Assembly (NCBI RefSeq): GCF_008245045.1
Contig: NZ_CP043428.1
Span: 1,460,918 to 1,524,917 of the forward strand
Reading direction: 5' to 3'
Source of the DNA: Campylobacter volucris
GTDB lineage: Bacteria > Campylobacterota > Campylobacteria > Campylobacterales > Campylobacteraceae
Length of the DNA: 64,000 bases
Numbering within the stretch: the stretch's first letter is position 1; every line of letters starts with the position of its first letter. Shown here one piece after another: positions 37,950 to 48,028 of the stretch. The translations under genes were made by a program, and so were the position numbers. The notes under the pieces are model-generated. The model saw only the letters and a list, made by a program, of their open reading frames with translations, was not told the DNA's origin and did no database searches.

Positions 37950-39923
37950 ATGATCAAAACTATCAGTGCTAAAATTACTATTGTAGTTTGCATTTTAATT
38001 GTTGTAGTGTTATCTATCGTGAGTTTTATCAGTTATAATAATACGCAACATAGAGAAAGTGAAATTTTACAAGACATACAACTTAAAACATTATTTGATG
38101 TGAAAAAGATGTATGAGCTTTATTCTTTTAGCAAAGAAAATGTCGTTAAAGAATTTTCCAAACAAATTGCTTTAGATCTTACATCTAGAGGAGATCAATT
38201 AACAGAAATGCTCAAAACCATCAAAAATGCTAACAATTTTGATTTGTTTTATGTTGGATTTGAAGATACTGGCCTATTACATAGATCAAATGGTGTTGTA
38301 AATGGTATTAAACAAGGTTATGATCTAAAAAATAGAGGATGGTATAAACAAGCAAAAAAAGAGGGAAAATTAATTATATCTGAACCTTATAAATCAGCAA
38401 GCACTGGTAAAACAAGTATAACTTATGCTACACCTATATACAAAGATGGAAATTTTATAGGCGTTGTTGGTGGTGATTATGATCTTGAAAGATTTTCTAG
38501 TGATGTTTTAGTACTTGGGAAAAGCTCCACTTCTTATGCTGCGGTGTTTAACTATAAAGAAGGGTATCCATTATTACATGAAAAACAAGAAAAAATTCTT
38601 CAAAATACAACTCTATCAAAGGCAATTGCTAGCATACTATCTGCCCATCCAAAATATATAGACCCAAATAACGATGAATTATTTGAAGCAAAAGATGCTG
38701 CAGGAATAAATCAAATGATAGCTTGTTCAAAAATAAATGATAGTAATTATGTTGTTTGCGCTGTAACAGAGAAAAAACTTTATACACAATCTTCAGATGA
38801 ATTATTATTGCAACAATTTATAATAGGAATTATTGCAATTATTGCTTCTTTAATCATAGTCAAACTAGTAATCCAATACAACCTCTCCCCACTCCAAAAA
38901 ATCCAATCAGGTCTTAACTCATTCTTTGACTTTATCAATCATAAAACCAAAGATTCTAATCTAATAGATGTTAAAACCAATGACGAATTTGGAGCTATAG
39001 CTAAAGCTATCAATGAAAACATCACTAAAACTAAAAATGCTTTAGAACAAGATGCTAAAGCAGTAGAACAATCGGTTGAAACAGCTAAAGAAATAGAACA
39101 TGGTAATCTAACAGCAAGAATTACAGCAATTCCTGCTAGTCCTCAATTAGTAGAATTAAAAAATGTATTAAACAATATGCTTCATGTATTACAAGCTAAA
39201 GTTGGTTCTAATATGAATGAAATTAATCGTGTATTTGATAGCTATAAAGCATTAGACTTTACTACAGAAGTAAAAGATGCTAAAGGTGAAGTAGAAATTA
39301 CTACTAATGTATTAGGACAAGAAATCATACAAATGTTAAGACAATCTTCTGAATTTGCTAATTTACTTGCTACTGAAAGTGGTAAATTACAAAGTGCAGT
39401 AAAAGACTTAACTGATTCTTCATCTTCTCAAGCTTCTTCTTTAGAAGAAACAGCTGCTGCTTTAGAAGAGATTACTTCTTCTATGCAAAATGTTTCTTCT
39501 AAAACTAGTGAAGTAATTGCTCAAAGTGAAGAGATTAAAAATGTTACTTCTATTATTGGAGATATTGCTGATCAAATCAATCTATTAGCATTAAATGCTG
39601 CAATTGAAGCAGCACGTGCTGGAGAACATGGTCGTGGATTTGCTGTTGTTGCTGATGAAGTTAGAAACCTAGCTGAAAGAACTCAAAAGTCTTTAGGTGA
39701 AATAGAAGCTAATACTAATATCTTAGTTCAATCTATTAATGAAATGGGTGAAAGTATTAAAGAACAAACTACAGGTATTACTCAAATTAATGATGCTGTA
39801 GCTCAAATTGATCATGTAACTCAAGAAAATCTTAAAATAGCTAAAGATAGTGCTGCAATATCTGAAAATGTTAATCAAATTGCTAATGATATCTTAGAAG
39901 ATGCTAGGAAAAAGAAGTTTTAA
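37950..39923 (+). CDS. Methyl-accepting chemotaxis protein 3 of the trio
   Basis: 657 residues from ATG 37950, six bases from TAGGAG; an ATG at 37944 abuts that site. The layout is TM1, double-Cache, TM2, HAMP and signalling domain. The Cache motif [10 protein letters not shown] (Arg129, Trp131, Tyr132) with GGDYD (Asp176) matches the Arg-x-Trp-Tyr...Asp set typical of amino-acid-binding dCache receptors, so amino-acid sensing is plausible. Sensor and TM2 are related to receptor 1 (both have PIYK/PVYK...[11 protein letters not shown]). The cytoplasmic half is the shared cassette. Confidence 0.94.
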   Translation: MIKTISAKITIVVCILIVVVLSIVSFISYNNTQHRESEILQDIQLKTLFDVKKMYELYSFSKENVVKEFSKQIALDLTSRGDQLTEMLKTIKNANNFDLFYVGFEDTGLLHRSNGVVNGIKQGYDLKNRGWYKQAKKEGKLIISEPYKSASTGKTSITYATPIYKDGNFIGVVGGDYDLERFSSDVLVLGKSSTSYAAVFNYKEGYPLLHEKQEKILQNTTLSKAIASILSAHPKYIDPNNDELFEAKDAAGINQMIACSKINDSNYVVCAVTEKKLYTQSSDELLLQQFIIGIIAIIASLIIVKLVIQYNLSPLQKIQSGLNSFFDFINHKTKDSNLIDVKTNDEFGAIAKAINENITKTKNALEQDAKAVEQSVETAKEIEHGNLTARITAIPASPQLVELKNVLNNMLHVLQAKVGSNMNEINRVFDSYKALDFTTEVKDAKGEVEITTNVLGQEIIQMLRQSSEFANLLATESGKLQSAVKDLTDSSSSQASSLEETAAALEEITSSMQNVSSKTSEVIAQSEEIKNVTSIIGDIADQINLLALNAAIEAARAGEHGRGFAVVADEVRNLAERTQKSLGEIEANTNILVQSINEMGESIKEQTTGITQINDAVAQIDHVTQENLKIAKDSAAISENVNQIANDILEDARKKKF

Positions 39924-39999
39924 TAAAATAAAGCTTTGATATACTACAAAATAATAAAACAATAATTTAAGTCTATATAGATAATATATAGACTTAAAA
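38848..39999 (+). repeat. Chemoreceptor signalling-cassette repeat, copy 3 (with 3' flank)
   Basis: Matches copy 1 from within TM2 onward (including the [10 protein letters not shown] form) but matches copy 2 at the 3' end and past the stop. It thus looks like a mosaic of the other two. Confidence 0.95.
39969..39995 (+). terminator. Hairpin terminator after chemoreceptor 3
   Basis: Second copy of the AAGTCTATAT/ATATAGACTT hairpin (10-bp stem, 7-base loop). Confidence 0.75.
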
Positions 40000-40068
40000 A
40001 TATAAGCCTAGGAAAGTTTTTACAAAATTAAGTTTTAACATAATGAAACATTAACAAGAGTTATCAGT

Positions 40069-41778
40069 TTAATTTTTAAAACCAACAATTTTATTTTTAT
40101 CAAAAGATGATTCTAATTCTTTTTGTATAGTTTCTAAAAAATAACTCATTTTAAAAATTCCATCTTTACACACAGCAGCTTTTAAGGCAGTATTTTTAAT
40201 CACCATTACAATTTGCGCTCCGCTAAGTTCATAATTTGCCAGCAATTCTTCATCAAATTCTTCATCAAATTTGGCATTTTTTGGCAAAGATTTTTTCCAT
40301 ATCATTAAGCGTTGTGAAAAATCAGGTTTTTTAAATTCTATTTTATAATCAAAGCGTCTTGAAAATGCCACATCTAAACTTTCTAAAAAATTCGTTGTTG
40401 CAATCATCACTCCACTAAAGCGTTCAATTTGTTCTAAAAAAATATTTTGCATTTGATTGTGCATTTTATCAGCACCACCGCTACTTTCAATTCTAGTACT
40501 TAAAAACTGATCTGCTTCATTTAAAAGCAAAATTGGACTTTGTTTGCTTGTTTGACAAAGCTCTTTATAAGTATCAAAAATTTTTCTTACATTTTGCTCG
40601 CTCTCTCCGACATATTTACTTAAAATTTTAGAGCAATCAAAACTTAAAATAGCCTTTTTCATAGCCTTAGCTATACTCAAAGCACTCATAGTCTTGCCAG
40701 TGCCAGCTGGTCCATAAAAAATAATCTTTGCTTCTATATTTTTATTGCTTTTAATACCCCAATTATTTAGTCTTTGAAGGACTTTTTTATCTTGCTGTTT
40801 TAAGATATTTTCTAATAAATTTTTTGTACTTTGTGGCATGATAACATCATCGATATTTATATTTGGTTCGATTAATTCAAAAATATCTTGATTTTTCACT
40901 AAATTTTGCAGTTTTATTTTTTTATTTTTCTTTGGTTCTTTGTGATTTATAATTCTTTGCAAAATATCATCACTTAAATAAAAAGTCTTAGAAATATCCC
41001 CTAAAGAATTTACAAATTCATCAAATTCTATAAGATTAGAGCTAATAAGCTTGCAATCTTCATCTAGTAAAAATTTGTTTTGTTTTTTTTCGTTGGTATC
41101 ATTGCTAATTAAATGGAGTAAAAAATTATAATCTCTACTATAAGAATTTTCGGTATTTAATAAATATTCTTCTTTTAATAAACTCACAAATATCAAGCGT
41201 TCTTTGTCATTCAAAGAATATTCTTTAAAAATATCCATTAAAACATTGGTGATATTACTTTTTTTAAGTCTTTTTTTAATACAATTTTCAAATTTTTTAA
41301 TATCTTCTTTGATTTTTAATTGTTCCTTGCTATTAGCAAAAAATCTCAATCTTTGATATAAATCTATTTTAAAAAATTCATCTTTTAAATAAGCCATATG
41401 ATCTTCATAACCTTCTTCTTGTAAAAAGTCTATTTGCTTATTTTCTAAAACTTGCAAAAAAACTTCACTCAAACTCAAATCACTTTGAAGCAAATTCAAA
41501 AGCGAATTAGAATTTTTACTAGTTTTAAAATCAGAAAAAATTTGAACTATAAAGCCTTTTTCAATAAGATTTTTTAAATTTTGAAGATGATCAAGATATT
41601 GATAATCTTCTGTCTTAAAAATTTCACTCAATAAACTATAAGCATTGATACTAGTATTAGCTTGTAAATAACTTTTACACATTTGCTTTAAGATTAAAAT
41701 TTCATCTTCGTTACATTGTAGATTTTTATATATATTACTTTTAGTGGTATTTTTTAAAAAAAGTTTTAAATCTTTCAT
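40069..41778 (-). CDS. AAA-family ATPase with long helical N-terminus
   Basis: 569 residues. The first ~330 are helical and unrecognised. The AAA module follows: Walker A GPAGTGKT (356-363), pore-like KYVGESEQN, Walker B ILLLNEAD with Asn420 where Asp is usual, sensor-1 region ATTNF (460-464) and arginine-finger FSRRFD. The Asn-Glu form of Walker B occurs in a subfamily of bacterial AAA proteins, so it may not mean inactivity. A related ATPase lies at this place in C. jejuni. The substrate is unknown; it may be a chaperone/unfoldase. It follows a lipoprotein gene by 9 bases. Confidence 0.85.
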   Translation of the reverse strand: MKDLKLFLKNTTKSNIYKNLQCNEDEILILKQMCKSYLQANTSINAYSLLSEIFKTEDYQYLDHLQNLKNLIEKGFIVQIFSDFKTSKNSNSLLNLLQSDLSLSEVFLQVLENKQIDFLQEEGYEDHMAYLKDEFFKIDLYQRLRFFANSKEQLKIKEDIKKFENCIKKRLKKSNITNVLMDIFKEYSLNDKERLIFVSLLKEEYLLNTENSYSRDYNFLLHLISNDTNEKKQNKFLLDEDCKLISSNLIEFDEFVNSLGDISKTFYLSDDILQRIINHKEPKKNKKIKLQNLVKNQDIFELIEPNINIDDVIMPQSTKNLLENILKQQDKKVLQRLNNWGIKSNKNIEAKIIFYGPAGTGKTMSALSIAKAMKKAILSFDCSKILSKYVGESEQNVRKIFDTYKELCQTSKQSPILLLNEADQFLSTRIESSGGADKMHNQMQNIFLEQIERFSGVMIATTNFLESLDVAFSRRFDYKIEFKKPDFSQRLMIWKKSLPKNAKFDEEFDEELLANYELSGAQIVMVIKNTALKAAVCKDGIFKMSYFLETIQKELESSFDKNKIVGFKN

Positions 41779-41787
41779 ATTTTCCTT

Positions 41788-42264
41788 TTAATTTTTTATA
41801 CGAGTAATACTAAATTTAATATTTGATTTTTTTTCGCTAAAGCTCATCTTGCCATCGCAAACTTCATAAAAAATTTCATAATCTTTGCTTTTTAACTCTT
41901 GTATAAAGCCACAAGAATTTGTAATTTTATTTTTATTATTAAATATTGCTTTTTGCAAAATAAGATCTTTTAAAAAATCATCATAATACTCATAATTAAA
42001 AAATTTTTTATTAAAAAGCTTTTTAGTATAACACACACCATTTATACAGATATTATCTGCTATTTTTAGTGTAAATAGTGCTTTTGAAGCATTATAAAGT
42101 TCTAAATTTATATCGTTTTTACCTTGGTATAAAAAGCCATAATCATTAAATTTGATTTGAGAATTTTTCAAAACAACAAAAACGCTTTGTGATTGTGTTT
42201 TATTTTTTATAGCACAAGAACTCAAAAACAAACACAAAAAACAAAGAAAAATATTTTTCAACAT
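41788..42264 (-). CDS. Lipoprotein of unknown function
   Basis: 158 residues. The signal sequence ends in a lipobox LSSC (cysteine about residue 17), giving a lipid-anchored, probably periplasm-facing protein of about 15 kDa. Four further Cys (CINGVC, SCGF, VCDG) could form two disulfides. No family motif is recognised beyond a resemblance in layout to epsilonproteobacterial lipoproteins at this locus. It sits between yajQ (one base) and the AAA ATPase (nine bases). Confidence 0.82.
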   Translation of the reverse strand: MLKNIFLCFLCLFLSSCAIKNKTQSQSVFVVLKNSQIKFNDYGFLYQGKNDINLELYNASKALFTLKIADNICINGVCYTKKLFNKKFFNYEYYDDFLKDLILQKAIFNNKNKITNSCGFIQELKSKDYEIFYEVCDGKMSFSEKKSNIKFSITRIKN

Positions 42265-42265
42265 T

Positions 42266-42757
42266 TTATTTAAGATTTTTAAAACTTAGATTAAGTTCTA
42301 AATTTAAATCTTTTACTATCTTCATAACACTTTGCAAATCATCAATTTGCTTTCCAACGACTCTTATCTCATCACCTCTTATGCTAGAAGTCACTTTTAA
42401 TTTACTATCTTTTATAGCTTTATTGATTTTTTTAGCACTATCTGCATCAATTGCATCATTTACTTTTAAATTTAATCTAAAATTAGCACCACTTTCTTTG
42501 CTTAATTCTTTTATACCATTTGGATTAATCCCTCTTTTAATAAGCTTAGAAATAAGTATATCTTTTAAAACATCAAGCTTGGATTCACTAGAACAAATAA
42601 GCTTATAAACACTTTCTTTTTCATTTAACTCGATTTCGCTTTTTATGCCTTTTAAATCATATCTATTATCAAGTTCTTTTTTGGCCTGCTCAAGTGCATT
42701 TTTTAATTCTTGTTTATCGATCTCACCGCTTATATCAAAACTATGTTCATTTGCCAT
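42266..42757 (-). CDS. YajQ-family nucleotide-binding protein
   Basis: 163 residues, full length for UPF0234. [20 protein letters not shown] at the start, the central [10 protein letters not shown], and the C-terminal [21 protein letters not shown] are family hallmarks. Members bind nucleotides, including cyclic di-GMP in Xanthomonas; the role here is unproven. It overlaps the dehydrogenase gene by 11 bases. Confidence 0.94.
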   Translation of the reverse strand: MANEHSFDISGEIDKQELKNALEQAKKELDNRYDLKGIKSEIELNEKESVYKLICSSESKLDVLKDILISKLIKRGINPNGIKELSKESGANFRLNLKVNDAIDADSAKKINKAIKDSKLKVTSSIRGDEIRVVGKQIDDLQSVMKIVKDLNLELNLSFKNLK

Positions 42758-43679
42758 TTTCTACATACTCCTTAAGATTTTCATAAACTATTTGGACTAA
42801 ATTTTGTATCGATTCTACGCTAGCCCATGCAACATGCGGGGTGATGATTAAATTTTCTTTGTTTTTGATTTTAAGCAATGGATGATTAGCAATCATAGGT
42901 TCAACTTCTAACACATCAAGTCCTACTTTTATATTTTTTTCATCAATAGCCCAAGCTAAATCATCTTCATTTATAATGCCACCTCTACCAACATTAATCA
43001 AAATTGCACCTTGCTTTAACTTATCTAGTTCTTTTTTACTAAGTAAATTTTTTGTCTTTTCATTTAAAGGAGAGTGTATGCTAATTACATCACAAGTTGT
43101 TAATAATTCATCTAAACTAACTTGCTTATACTCATCATTAAAATTTACTCCAGAAGTAGAGTAATAACACACATTAGCACCAAATATTTGCGATACTTTT
43201 GCCACTTCTTTACCTATAGCGCCAAGACCTATAATGCCATGTCTTTTTCCTGTTAATGTGTGTAAATTTCTACTAAAATCAGTAAAAATAGGACTTTGGC
43301 ACCATTTTCCTTCTTTGCTCCATCTATCATAATAAGGAATTTGATTTAAAAAAGCAAACATTAGTGCAAAAGTATGGCTTAAAACACTTTTTGTAGAATA
43401 CCCAGCGGCATTTTTTACTATGATATTTTTTGAATTAGCATAAGCTACATCGATATTATTAACCCCAGTGCCAAGCTGCAAGATTAATTTTAAATTAGTA
43501 TTATCTATAACTTCTTTATCAATGATGACTTTATTTATCATCACCACTTGTGCGTCTTTGATTCTTGTTATAACTTCTTCTTTAGGGGTTAAATCATAAA
43601 CTTCAAATTCGCCAAAATTTTTAAAAAGAGATAAATCAGCACCGCCCAAAGTGGCAGCATCTAAGCATACTATTTTCAT
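42747..43679 (-). CDS. D-2-hydroxyacid dehydrogenase
   Basis: 310 residues. NAD-binding [13 protein letters not shown] (about 149-161) is present, and catalytic Arg, Glu and His are in [19 protein letters not shown] and TPHVAWAS. The protein belongs to the glycerate/lactate dehydrogenase group; the substrate cannot be told from sequence. It overlaps the ATP-grasp gene by 4 bases and yajQ by 11, so all are in one transcript. Confidence 0.93.
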   Translation of the reverse strand: MKIVCLDAATLGGADLSLFKNFGEFEVYDLTPKEEVITRIKDAQVVMINKVIIDKEVIDNTNLKLILQLGTGVNNIDVAYANSKNIIVKNAAGYSTKSVLSHTFALMFAFLNQIPYYDRWSKEGKWCQSPIFTDFSRNLHTLTGKRHGIIGLGAIGKEVAKVSQIFGANVCYYSTSGVNFNDEYKQVSLDELLTTCDVISIHSPLNEKTKNLLSKKELDKLKQGAILINVGRGGIINEDDLAWAIDEKNIKVGLDVLEVEPMIANHPLLKIKNKENLIITPHVAWASVESIQNLVQIVYENLKEYVENGK

Positions 43680-44848
43680 TGTTCTATCACATGCCCTACA
43701 AATTTAGAATAATTATCAAGCACTAAGCCACCTTTTCTAAAGCCCAAGCCACAGCCTTCATACGCAAAAAATACTCCAGCTTGATAATAATCATTTTCAT
43801 TTTGATTAAACTCGGCAAATTCTTGATAAACAAAACGATTATTATGGTAATCTCCATTTGTTTGAAAACTCACATCACCATTAGCTTCTATAATAGACAC
43901 ATTAGCCCCTTCTCTACCAAAAACAGGCTTTTTAACACATTTTTTACCCGCTAAAGGTTCATCGCTTGTTTCAAGCAATAAAGGATGATTTGGATAAAGC
44001 TCCCATAAAATTTTCATAATACCTTTGCTTTGAAAAAGCAAAGTATAAGCAGGGTTTAAAATGATGGCTTTTTGATTTTGCATAATTTGAGTTAAAAGCA
44101 TAGCAAGCTCACCCTCTTCTATGGCTATATTTTCCCAAGGGATAAGTTTAAATAAATATTCAAAATTAATGTCATTTTTAAAAACTCCATCTGGGGAAAA
44201 TTCTACCTCATCAATATACGAAAACTCACTCTCAAAACCAGCTTCTTTAGCTATATGAGCTAAAAATTTAGTCGTAATTGCATCCTCATCACTTCCTGCT
44301 ATAGATGAAAAAAGAATTTTCCATCCATCATAATATTTTTCAAAATCACTAACATTTTCGTCTAAGGTAATTAATCTTTTAAAATTATCTTTTAAAGCTT
44401 CATAAATATTATTAAATTGCAAACTTTCATCTAAGTTGTTTTGTTTTAACAAAGCCCATTGCAAAATAGCACTTTCAAATAAAGAAGTAGGAGTATCAGC
44501 ATTAAATTCTATCAACTTAATAGGTTTTCCATCAAGTCCACCTGCTAAATCAAATCTTCCATATAAATGCCAATGCACATCATTTTCCCAACTCATTTTA
44601 ATAGCTTCAATCAAATTAAATGGAATTCCAAGCTCATCAAAACGATTATTATCTATAACTTCTTGTGCTGCTGCTACATACATATCATAAAGCTCATTAA
44701 CAGCTTCATAATAAGCATTGGCTTCATTTTCACTAACGCAAATTAAATTAGAATCTAAATAATCACTTCCATCATTATCCGTATGCCATGAAAAACCCAT
44801 TTGTTCTAAATAAGATTTTTCCAAAGGATTTACTTTTAAAAATTTCAT
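43676..44848 (-). CDS. ATP-grasp peptide-bond ligase, glutathionylspermidine-synthase-like
   Basis: 390 residues of the GSP-synthetase C-terminal fold (YgiC/YjfC-like). Recognisable blocks are WHLYGRFDLAGGLDGKP, LIEFNADTPTSLFE (about 130-143), KILWELYPNHPLLL, and KKCVKKPVFGREGANVSI (ATP-grasp Lys and Gly-rich loop). The amidase half found in E. coli Gss is absent. It probably joins an amine or amino acid to a peptide or protein in an ATP-dependent way. A lipoprotein with a Gly/Ser-rich tail is encoded 20 bases upstream, as ygiB is next to ygiC in E. coli. Confidence 0.88.
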   Translation of the reverse strand: MKFLKVNPLEKSYLEQMGFSWHTDNDGSDYLDSNLICVSENEANAYYEAVNELYDMYVAAAQEVIDNNRFDELGIPFNLIEAIKMSWENDVHWHLYGRFDLAGGLDGKPIKLIEFNADTPTSLFESAILQWALLKQNNLDESLQFNNIYEALKDNFKRLITLDENVSDFEKYYDGWKILFSSIAGSDEDAITTKFLAHIAKEAGFESEFSYIDEVEFSPDGVFKNDINFEYLFKLIPWENIAIEEGELAMLLTQIMQNQKAIILNPAYTLLFQSKGIMKILWELYPNHPLLLETSDEPLAGKKCVKKPVFGREGANVSIIEANGDVSFQTNGDYHNNRFVYQEFAEFNQNENDYYQAGVFFAYEGCGLGFRKGGLVLDNYSKFVGHVIEQ

Positions 44849-44868
44849 ATTTTTCCTTTTTTACTTAA

Positions 44869-45489
44869 TCAAGAACCAAATGAATTTTGAGTTGAAGAAG
44901 TAGCTTTTGAGCCACCGCCAAAAAAACCTGATTTTTTAGCACCTGATCCTGAATTTGTCGTAGCACCTGCTTTATTAAAACTATTAACACTTCTTTGATA
45001 TGCACTTTGATTTGAAAAAGCTCCGCGTTGTTGGTTTGCAAAATTTTGATTATTAAAAAGCTTTGAACCTATCCAACTACCCAAAATAGCTCCAGCTGCA
45101 CTTGCAAGTAAAGTTTCTCCTAAAGATAAACCACCACTACTCATAGAAGCATTATTTGGATTGGTTAAATTTGAAGTTCCATTGTCTATTTTTGCTGCTT
45201 CTTCTTGGATTAATTTATCCATTTCTTCTTTGCTTAAAACTCTTTCAGTACCATCAAGCTGTTTTAATACAACTCTAGTTTCATCGCTTGGAAATTGATC
45301 TTTGATTTTATATTGATTTGGAGCGGTTTCTTCTATAATGACAAAAGCACCTTGAGTATTAGAAGCTTGAGCTAAAGCATTATTTGCACTAGTATCGTTT
45401 GAGCCGCCGCAACCACTTAAAGCACCTACGCTAATAGCAGCTATGCCACTAATCATACTTAATTTTAATATACTTTTTATATGTTTCAT
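44869..45489 (-). CDS. UPF0323 lipoprotein
   Basis: 206 residues. Signal sequence with lipobox LSGC (Cys about 27). Residues ~50-95 form a small folded part (FVIIEETAPNQYKIKDQFPS, VVLKQLDGTERVLSKEE). A Gly-rich segment SLGETLLASAAGAILGSWIGSKLF follows (given in parts), and the ~60-residue tail is Gly/Ser/Asn-rich with GFFGGGSK. The layout resembles E. coli YgiB (DUF1190). In C. jejuni the orthologue (Cj0371) has been linked to motility and virulence. It heads the run that continues with the ATP-grasp gene. Confidence 0.88.
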   Translation of the reverse strand: MKHIKSILKLSMISGIAAISVGALSGCGGSNDTSANNALAQASNTQGAFVIIEETAPNQYKIKDQFPSDETRVVLKQLDGTERVLSKEEMDKLIQEEAAKIDNGTSNLTNPNNASMSSGGLSLGETLLASAAGAILGSWIGSKLFNNQNFANQQRGAFSNQSAYQRSVNSFNKAGATTNSGSGAKKSGFFGGGSKATSSTQNSFGS

Positions 45490-45589
45490 AAATTTTCCTA
45501 AAATTGCAATATTAATTTAAAATAAATTTTAACAAAAATTATATTAACAAAATCTAATCAATAAAACACAATAAAAAATTTACGGAGAT

Positions 45590-45609
45590 AAAGCCGATTT
45601 CTCGGCTTT
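45590..45609 (-). terminator. Hairpin after rpsU
   Basis: AAAGCCGA (45590-45597) pairs with TCGGCTTT (45602-45609) around a four-base loop, six bases beyond the rpsU stop. Confidence 0.7.
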
Positions 45610-45615
45610 TTGGTA

Positions 45616-45828
45616 TTAGAGTCTTGACTCGTAGCGTCTAAGCATATAAAGTCTTTTAAGCATTTTTTTACGAGCTGAAATTTTTTGTTTTTTGCGAATT
45701 TCAGTCATAGGCTCAAAAAATCTTCTAGCACGAACTTCAGTAACAACTAAATTTCTATCTACTTGTTTTTTGAATTTTCTATACGCTTCATCAAAAGACT
45801 CGTTAGGATGTACCTTAATTCCTGGCAC
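45616..45828 (-). CDS. rpsU: 30S ribosomal protein S21
   Basis: 70 residues from GTG 45828, giving [20 protein letters not shown], the same start as in other Campylobacter and H. pylori. In-frame GTGs at 45840 and 45837 would add three or four residues (VRVV) and are less likely. The basic C-terminus [18 protein letters not shown] is typical. S21 sits near the mRNA exit path and helps initiation. The gene is monocistronic, with its own hairpin. Confidence 0.95.
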   Translation of the reverse strand: MPGIKVHPNESFDEAYRKFKKQVDRNLVVTEVRARRFFEPMTEIRKKQKISARKKMLKRLYMLRRYESRL

Positions 45829-45999
45829 GACCCTCACCACCTTTCTTAATAAAATTTAGGCTTAAAATTATATCACAATTATCAATAAATATTTTATTTA
45901 TTCAATACAAACTTTAAAAAAATAAGAATTTTAAAACCAAAGAATATTTTAATTTTTATAAGACTAAAATTATGCAAAATTATACGCACAAGGATTACC

Positions 46000-47370
46000 A
46001 TGAGTGGCTGTGTTACCAATTTTACTAAAAAAAGATATATAGCTTATATCACATCTATGATCATTTTTATATTATTACCTTTTGTTAAAATCAATGGAAA
46101 TCATTTTTTTCTATTAAGCTTTGACCATAAAAAATTAAATTTATTTTTTATTGCTTTTGATACACAAGAATTATACTTAATGCCTTTTTTAATTATAGGG
46201 ATGTTCTTAACCATACTTTTTATCACGACATTAGCAGGAAGAATTTGGTGCGCATGGACCTGTCCGCAAACCATTGCTAGAGTCATTTATAGAGATCTTT
46301 TGCAAACTAAAATTTTTAAAATTTATAAAAGCATTGAAAACAAACAAAAACCTTCTCAAGGTTTTTTTGTAAGAAAATTTTTAAGTATTGTGATTTTTTA
46401 TATTTTATCTTTAATTATGATGAGTGCTTTTTTATGGTATTTTGTTCCACCTGAAGATTTTTTTATCTATATACAAAATCCTAAAGATCATCTTTTGCTT
46501 TTAGGAATTTTATTTTGTGCTTCTTTGGCTTTTACCTTTGATATAGTTTATTTGGGTGAAAAATTTTGCGTTTATATATGCCCTTATGCAAGAATACAAT
46601 CTGTTATGTTTGATAACAATACCATACAAGTAATTTATGATGAAAAAAGAGGTGGGGTTATTTACGATGGACATACTAAACTTCACAAAAAACCCCCTCA
46701 AGGCGAATGCATAGGATGTGAAGCCTGTGTAAAAATTTGCCCAACACATATAGATATACGCCAAGGAATGCAGCTTGAGTGCATTAATTGTCTTGAATGT
46801 GCTGATGCTTGCTCTAAAGTTCAAGCTAAATTTGATCGCCCAAGTTTGATTAATTGGACAAGTGCAAAAGCTATCCAAGATAATACAAAAGTTAAATACC
46901 TTAGATTTAGAACTATTGGGTATTTAGTGGTTTTATGTATAGTTTTTACAGCTTTAGCAATTATGGGAAGTAAAAAAGAACATATGCTTTTAAACATCAA
47001 TCGATCAAGCCAATTATATAACATCCATAAAACTTCAAAAAATGAAATCGAAATTACAAATGCTTATATTTTCTTATTTCAAAATACAGATAACAAGCCA
47101 CACGAATATTATTTTGATGTAAATTTAAAAGATATACAAGATGGCTTAGAAATTATTAGACCTAAAAAGCCATTTAAGCTTGATGCGGGTCAAAAAAGCA
47201 AACAAATAGTAGTCTTAAAAGCAAAGAAAAAATTAGCAGATAATGATAGAAAAGATACTGTTATACCTTTGATAATAAAAGCATATGCCTTAGACGATGA
47301 AAAAATTGTTGTTACAAGAGAAAGTAATTTTGTATATCCAAAAAATTCTCTTTTAAATCATAGTGAGTAA
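46000..47370 (+). CDS. ccoG: Cytochrome c oxidase accessory protein CcoG (RdxA/FixG)
   Basis: 456 residues. About five membrane segments. CAWTCPQ in the membrane part is followed by two [4Fe-4S] ferredoxin clusters, CIGCEACVKICP and CINCLECADACS (about residues 237-268). The C-terminal periplasmic Ig-like region (IEITNAYIFLFQNTDNKPHEYYFDV in pieces) completes the FixG layout. It helps deliver copper for cbb3 oxidase assembly. AAGGA precedes ATG 46000. In C. jejuni the gene also lies next to cmeR. Confidence 0.92.
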   Translation: MSGCVTNFTKKRYIAYITSMIIFILLPFVKINGNHFFLLSFDHKKLNLFFIAFDTQELYLMPFLIIGMFLTILFITTLAGRIWCAWTCPQTIARVIYRDLLQTKIFKIYKSIENKQKPSQGFFVRKFLSIVIFYILSLIMMSAFLWYFVPPEDFFIYIQNPKDHLLLLGILFCASLAFTFDIVYLGEKFCVYICPYARIQSVMFDNNTIQVIYDEKRGGVIYDGHTKLHKKPPQGECIGCEACVKICPTHIDIRQGMQLECINCLECADACSKVQAKFDRPSLINWTSAKAIQDNTKVKYLRFRTIGYLVVLCIVFTALAIMGSKKEHMLLNINRSSQLYNIHKTSKNEIEITNAYIFLFQNTDNKPHEYYFDVNLKDIQDGLEIIRPKKPFKLDAGQKSKQIVVLKAKKKLADNDRKDTVIPLIIKAYALDDEKIVVTRESNFVYPKNSLLNHSE

Positions 47371-47374
47371 CTTT

Positions 47375-47998
47375 ATGGATAAAAAAATAACAAGTAAATC
47401 TCAAGCAAGACTTGATAAGATCAAACAAATCGCAGCAGAATCGTTTTTAAAAAATGGCTATGAAGCAACCAACCTTAAAGATATCATCAAAGAAGCAGGA
47501 GGATCTTTTTCCTCTGTTTATCAACATTATAAAAACAAAGAGGGTTTGTTTGAAGCAATTTTAAATGATTTTACAAAAAACCATTTCTTAAAAATCTTTA
47601 ACGAAACTATGAACATTAAAGAAAATGAAAACTTGGAAGATTTTTTGCATAATTTTGCTCTAGCTTATTTGGGAATTTTTAATAATACAAAAACCATTGC
47701 CATAGTAAGACTTTTATATTCTGAAATTTATAATGAAAAAATCGATTTTGCTAAATGGCTAAAAGGCAATAATAAAGCAGGTATAGAATTTATGCTACAA
47801 CAAAGATTTGCAAAGGAAAACAAAAAGCTAGCAAAGAATGCAAAATTTTTAAGCTACACTTTTTGTGCAATGCTTAGAGGTTCTTTTTTTATACAAAGCA
47901 CATTTGAAAACAAAGTTTTAATGGATAAAAAAGAACAAAAAGCACATGCGAAAAAAATTGTTAAACTTTTTACCCAAGGACTTGTTAGTTTTAATTAA
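47375..47998 (+). CDS. cmeR: TetR-family repressor CmeR
   Basis: 207 residues from ATG 47375; a GTG at 47363 lies within ccoG. The N-terminal helix-turn-helix is ATNLKDIIKEAGGSFSSVYQHYKNKEGLF (given in part as DIIKEAGGSFSSVYQHYKNK). The helical ligand-binding half follows, with the KNKVLMDKKEQKAHAKK-like end seen in CmeR. It represses cmeABC and responds to bile salts in C. jejuni. A matching operator lies 30 bases downstream of its stop, ahead of cmeA. Confidence 0.92.
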   Translation: MDKKITSKSQARLDKIKQIAAESFLKNGYEATNLKDIIKEAGGSFSSVYQHYKNKEGLFEAILNDFTKNHFLKIFNETMNIKENENLEDFLHNFALAYLGIFNNTKTIAIVRLLYSEIYNEKIDFAKWLKGNNKAGIEFMLQQRFAKENKKLAKNAKFLSYTFCAMLRGSFFIQSTFENKVLMDKKEQKAHAKKIVKLFTQGLVSFN

Positions 47999-48028
47999 CC
48001 AAAAATTGTTAAAATGAATACTAAATTG

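Noticed and set aside
33325..39923. Chemoreceptor repeats as a mobile element
   Set aside because: No transposase, terminal inverted repeats or target duplications; the repeats coincide with protein domains and fit gene duplication plus conversion.
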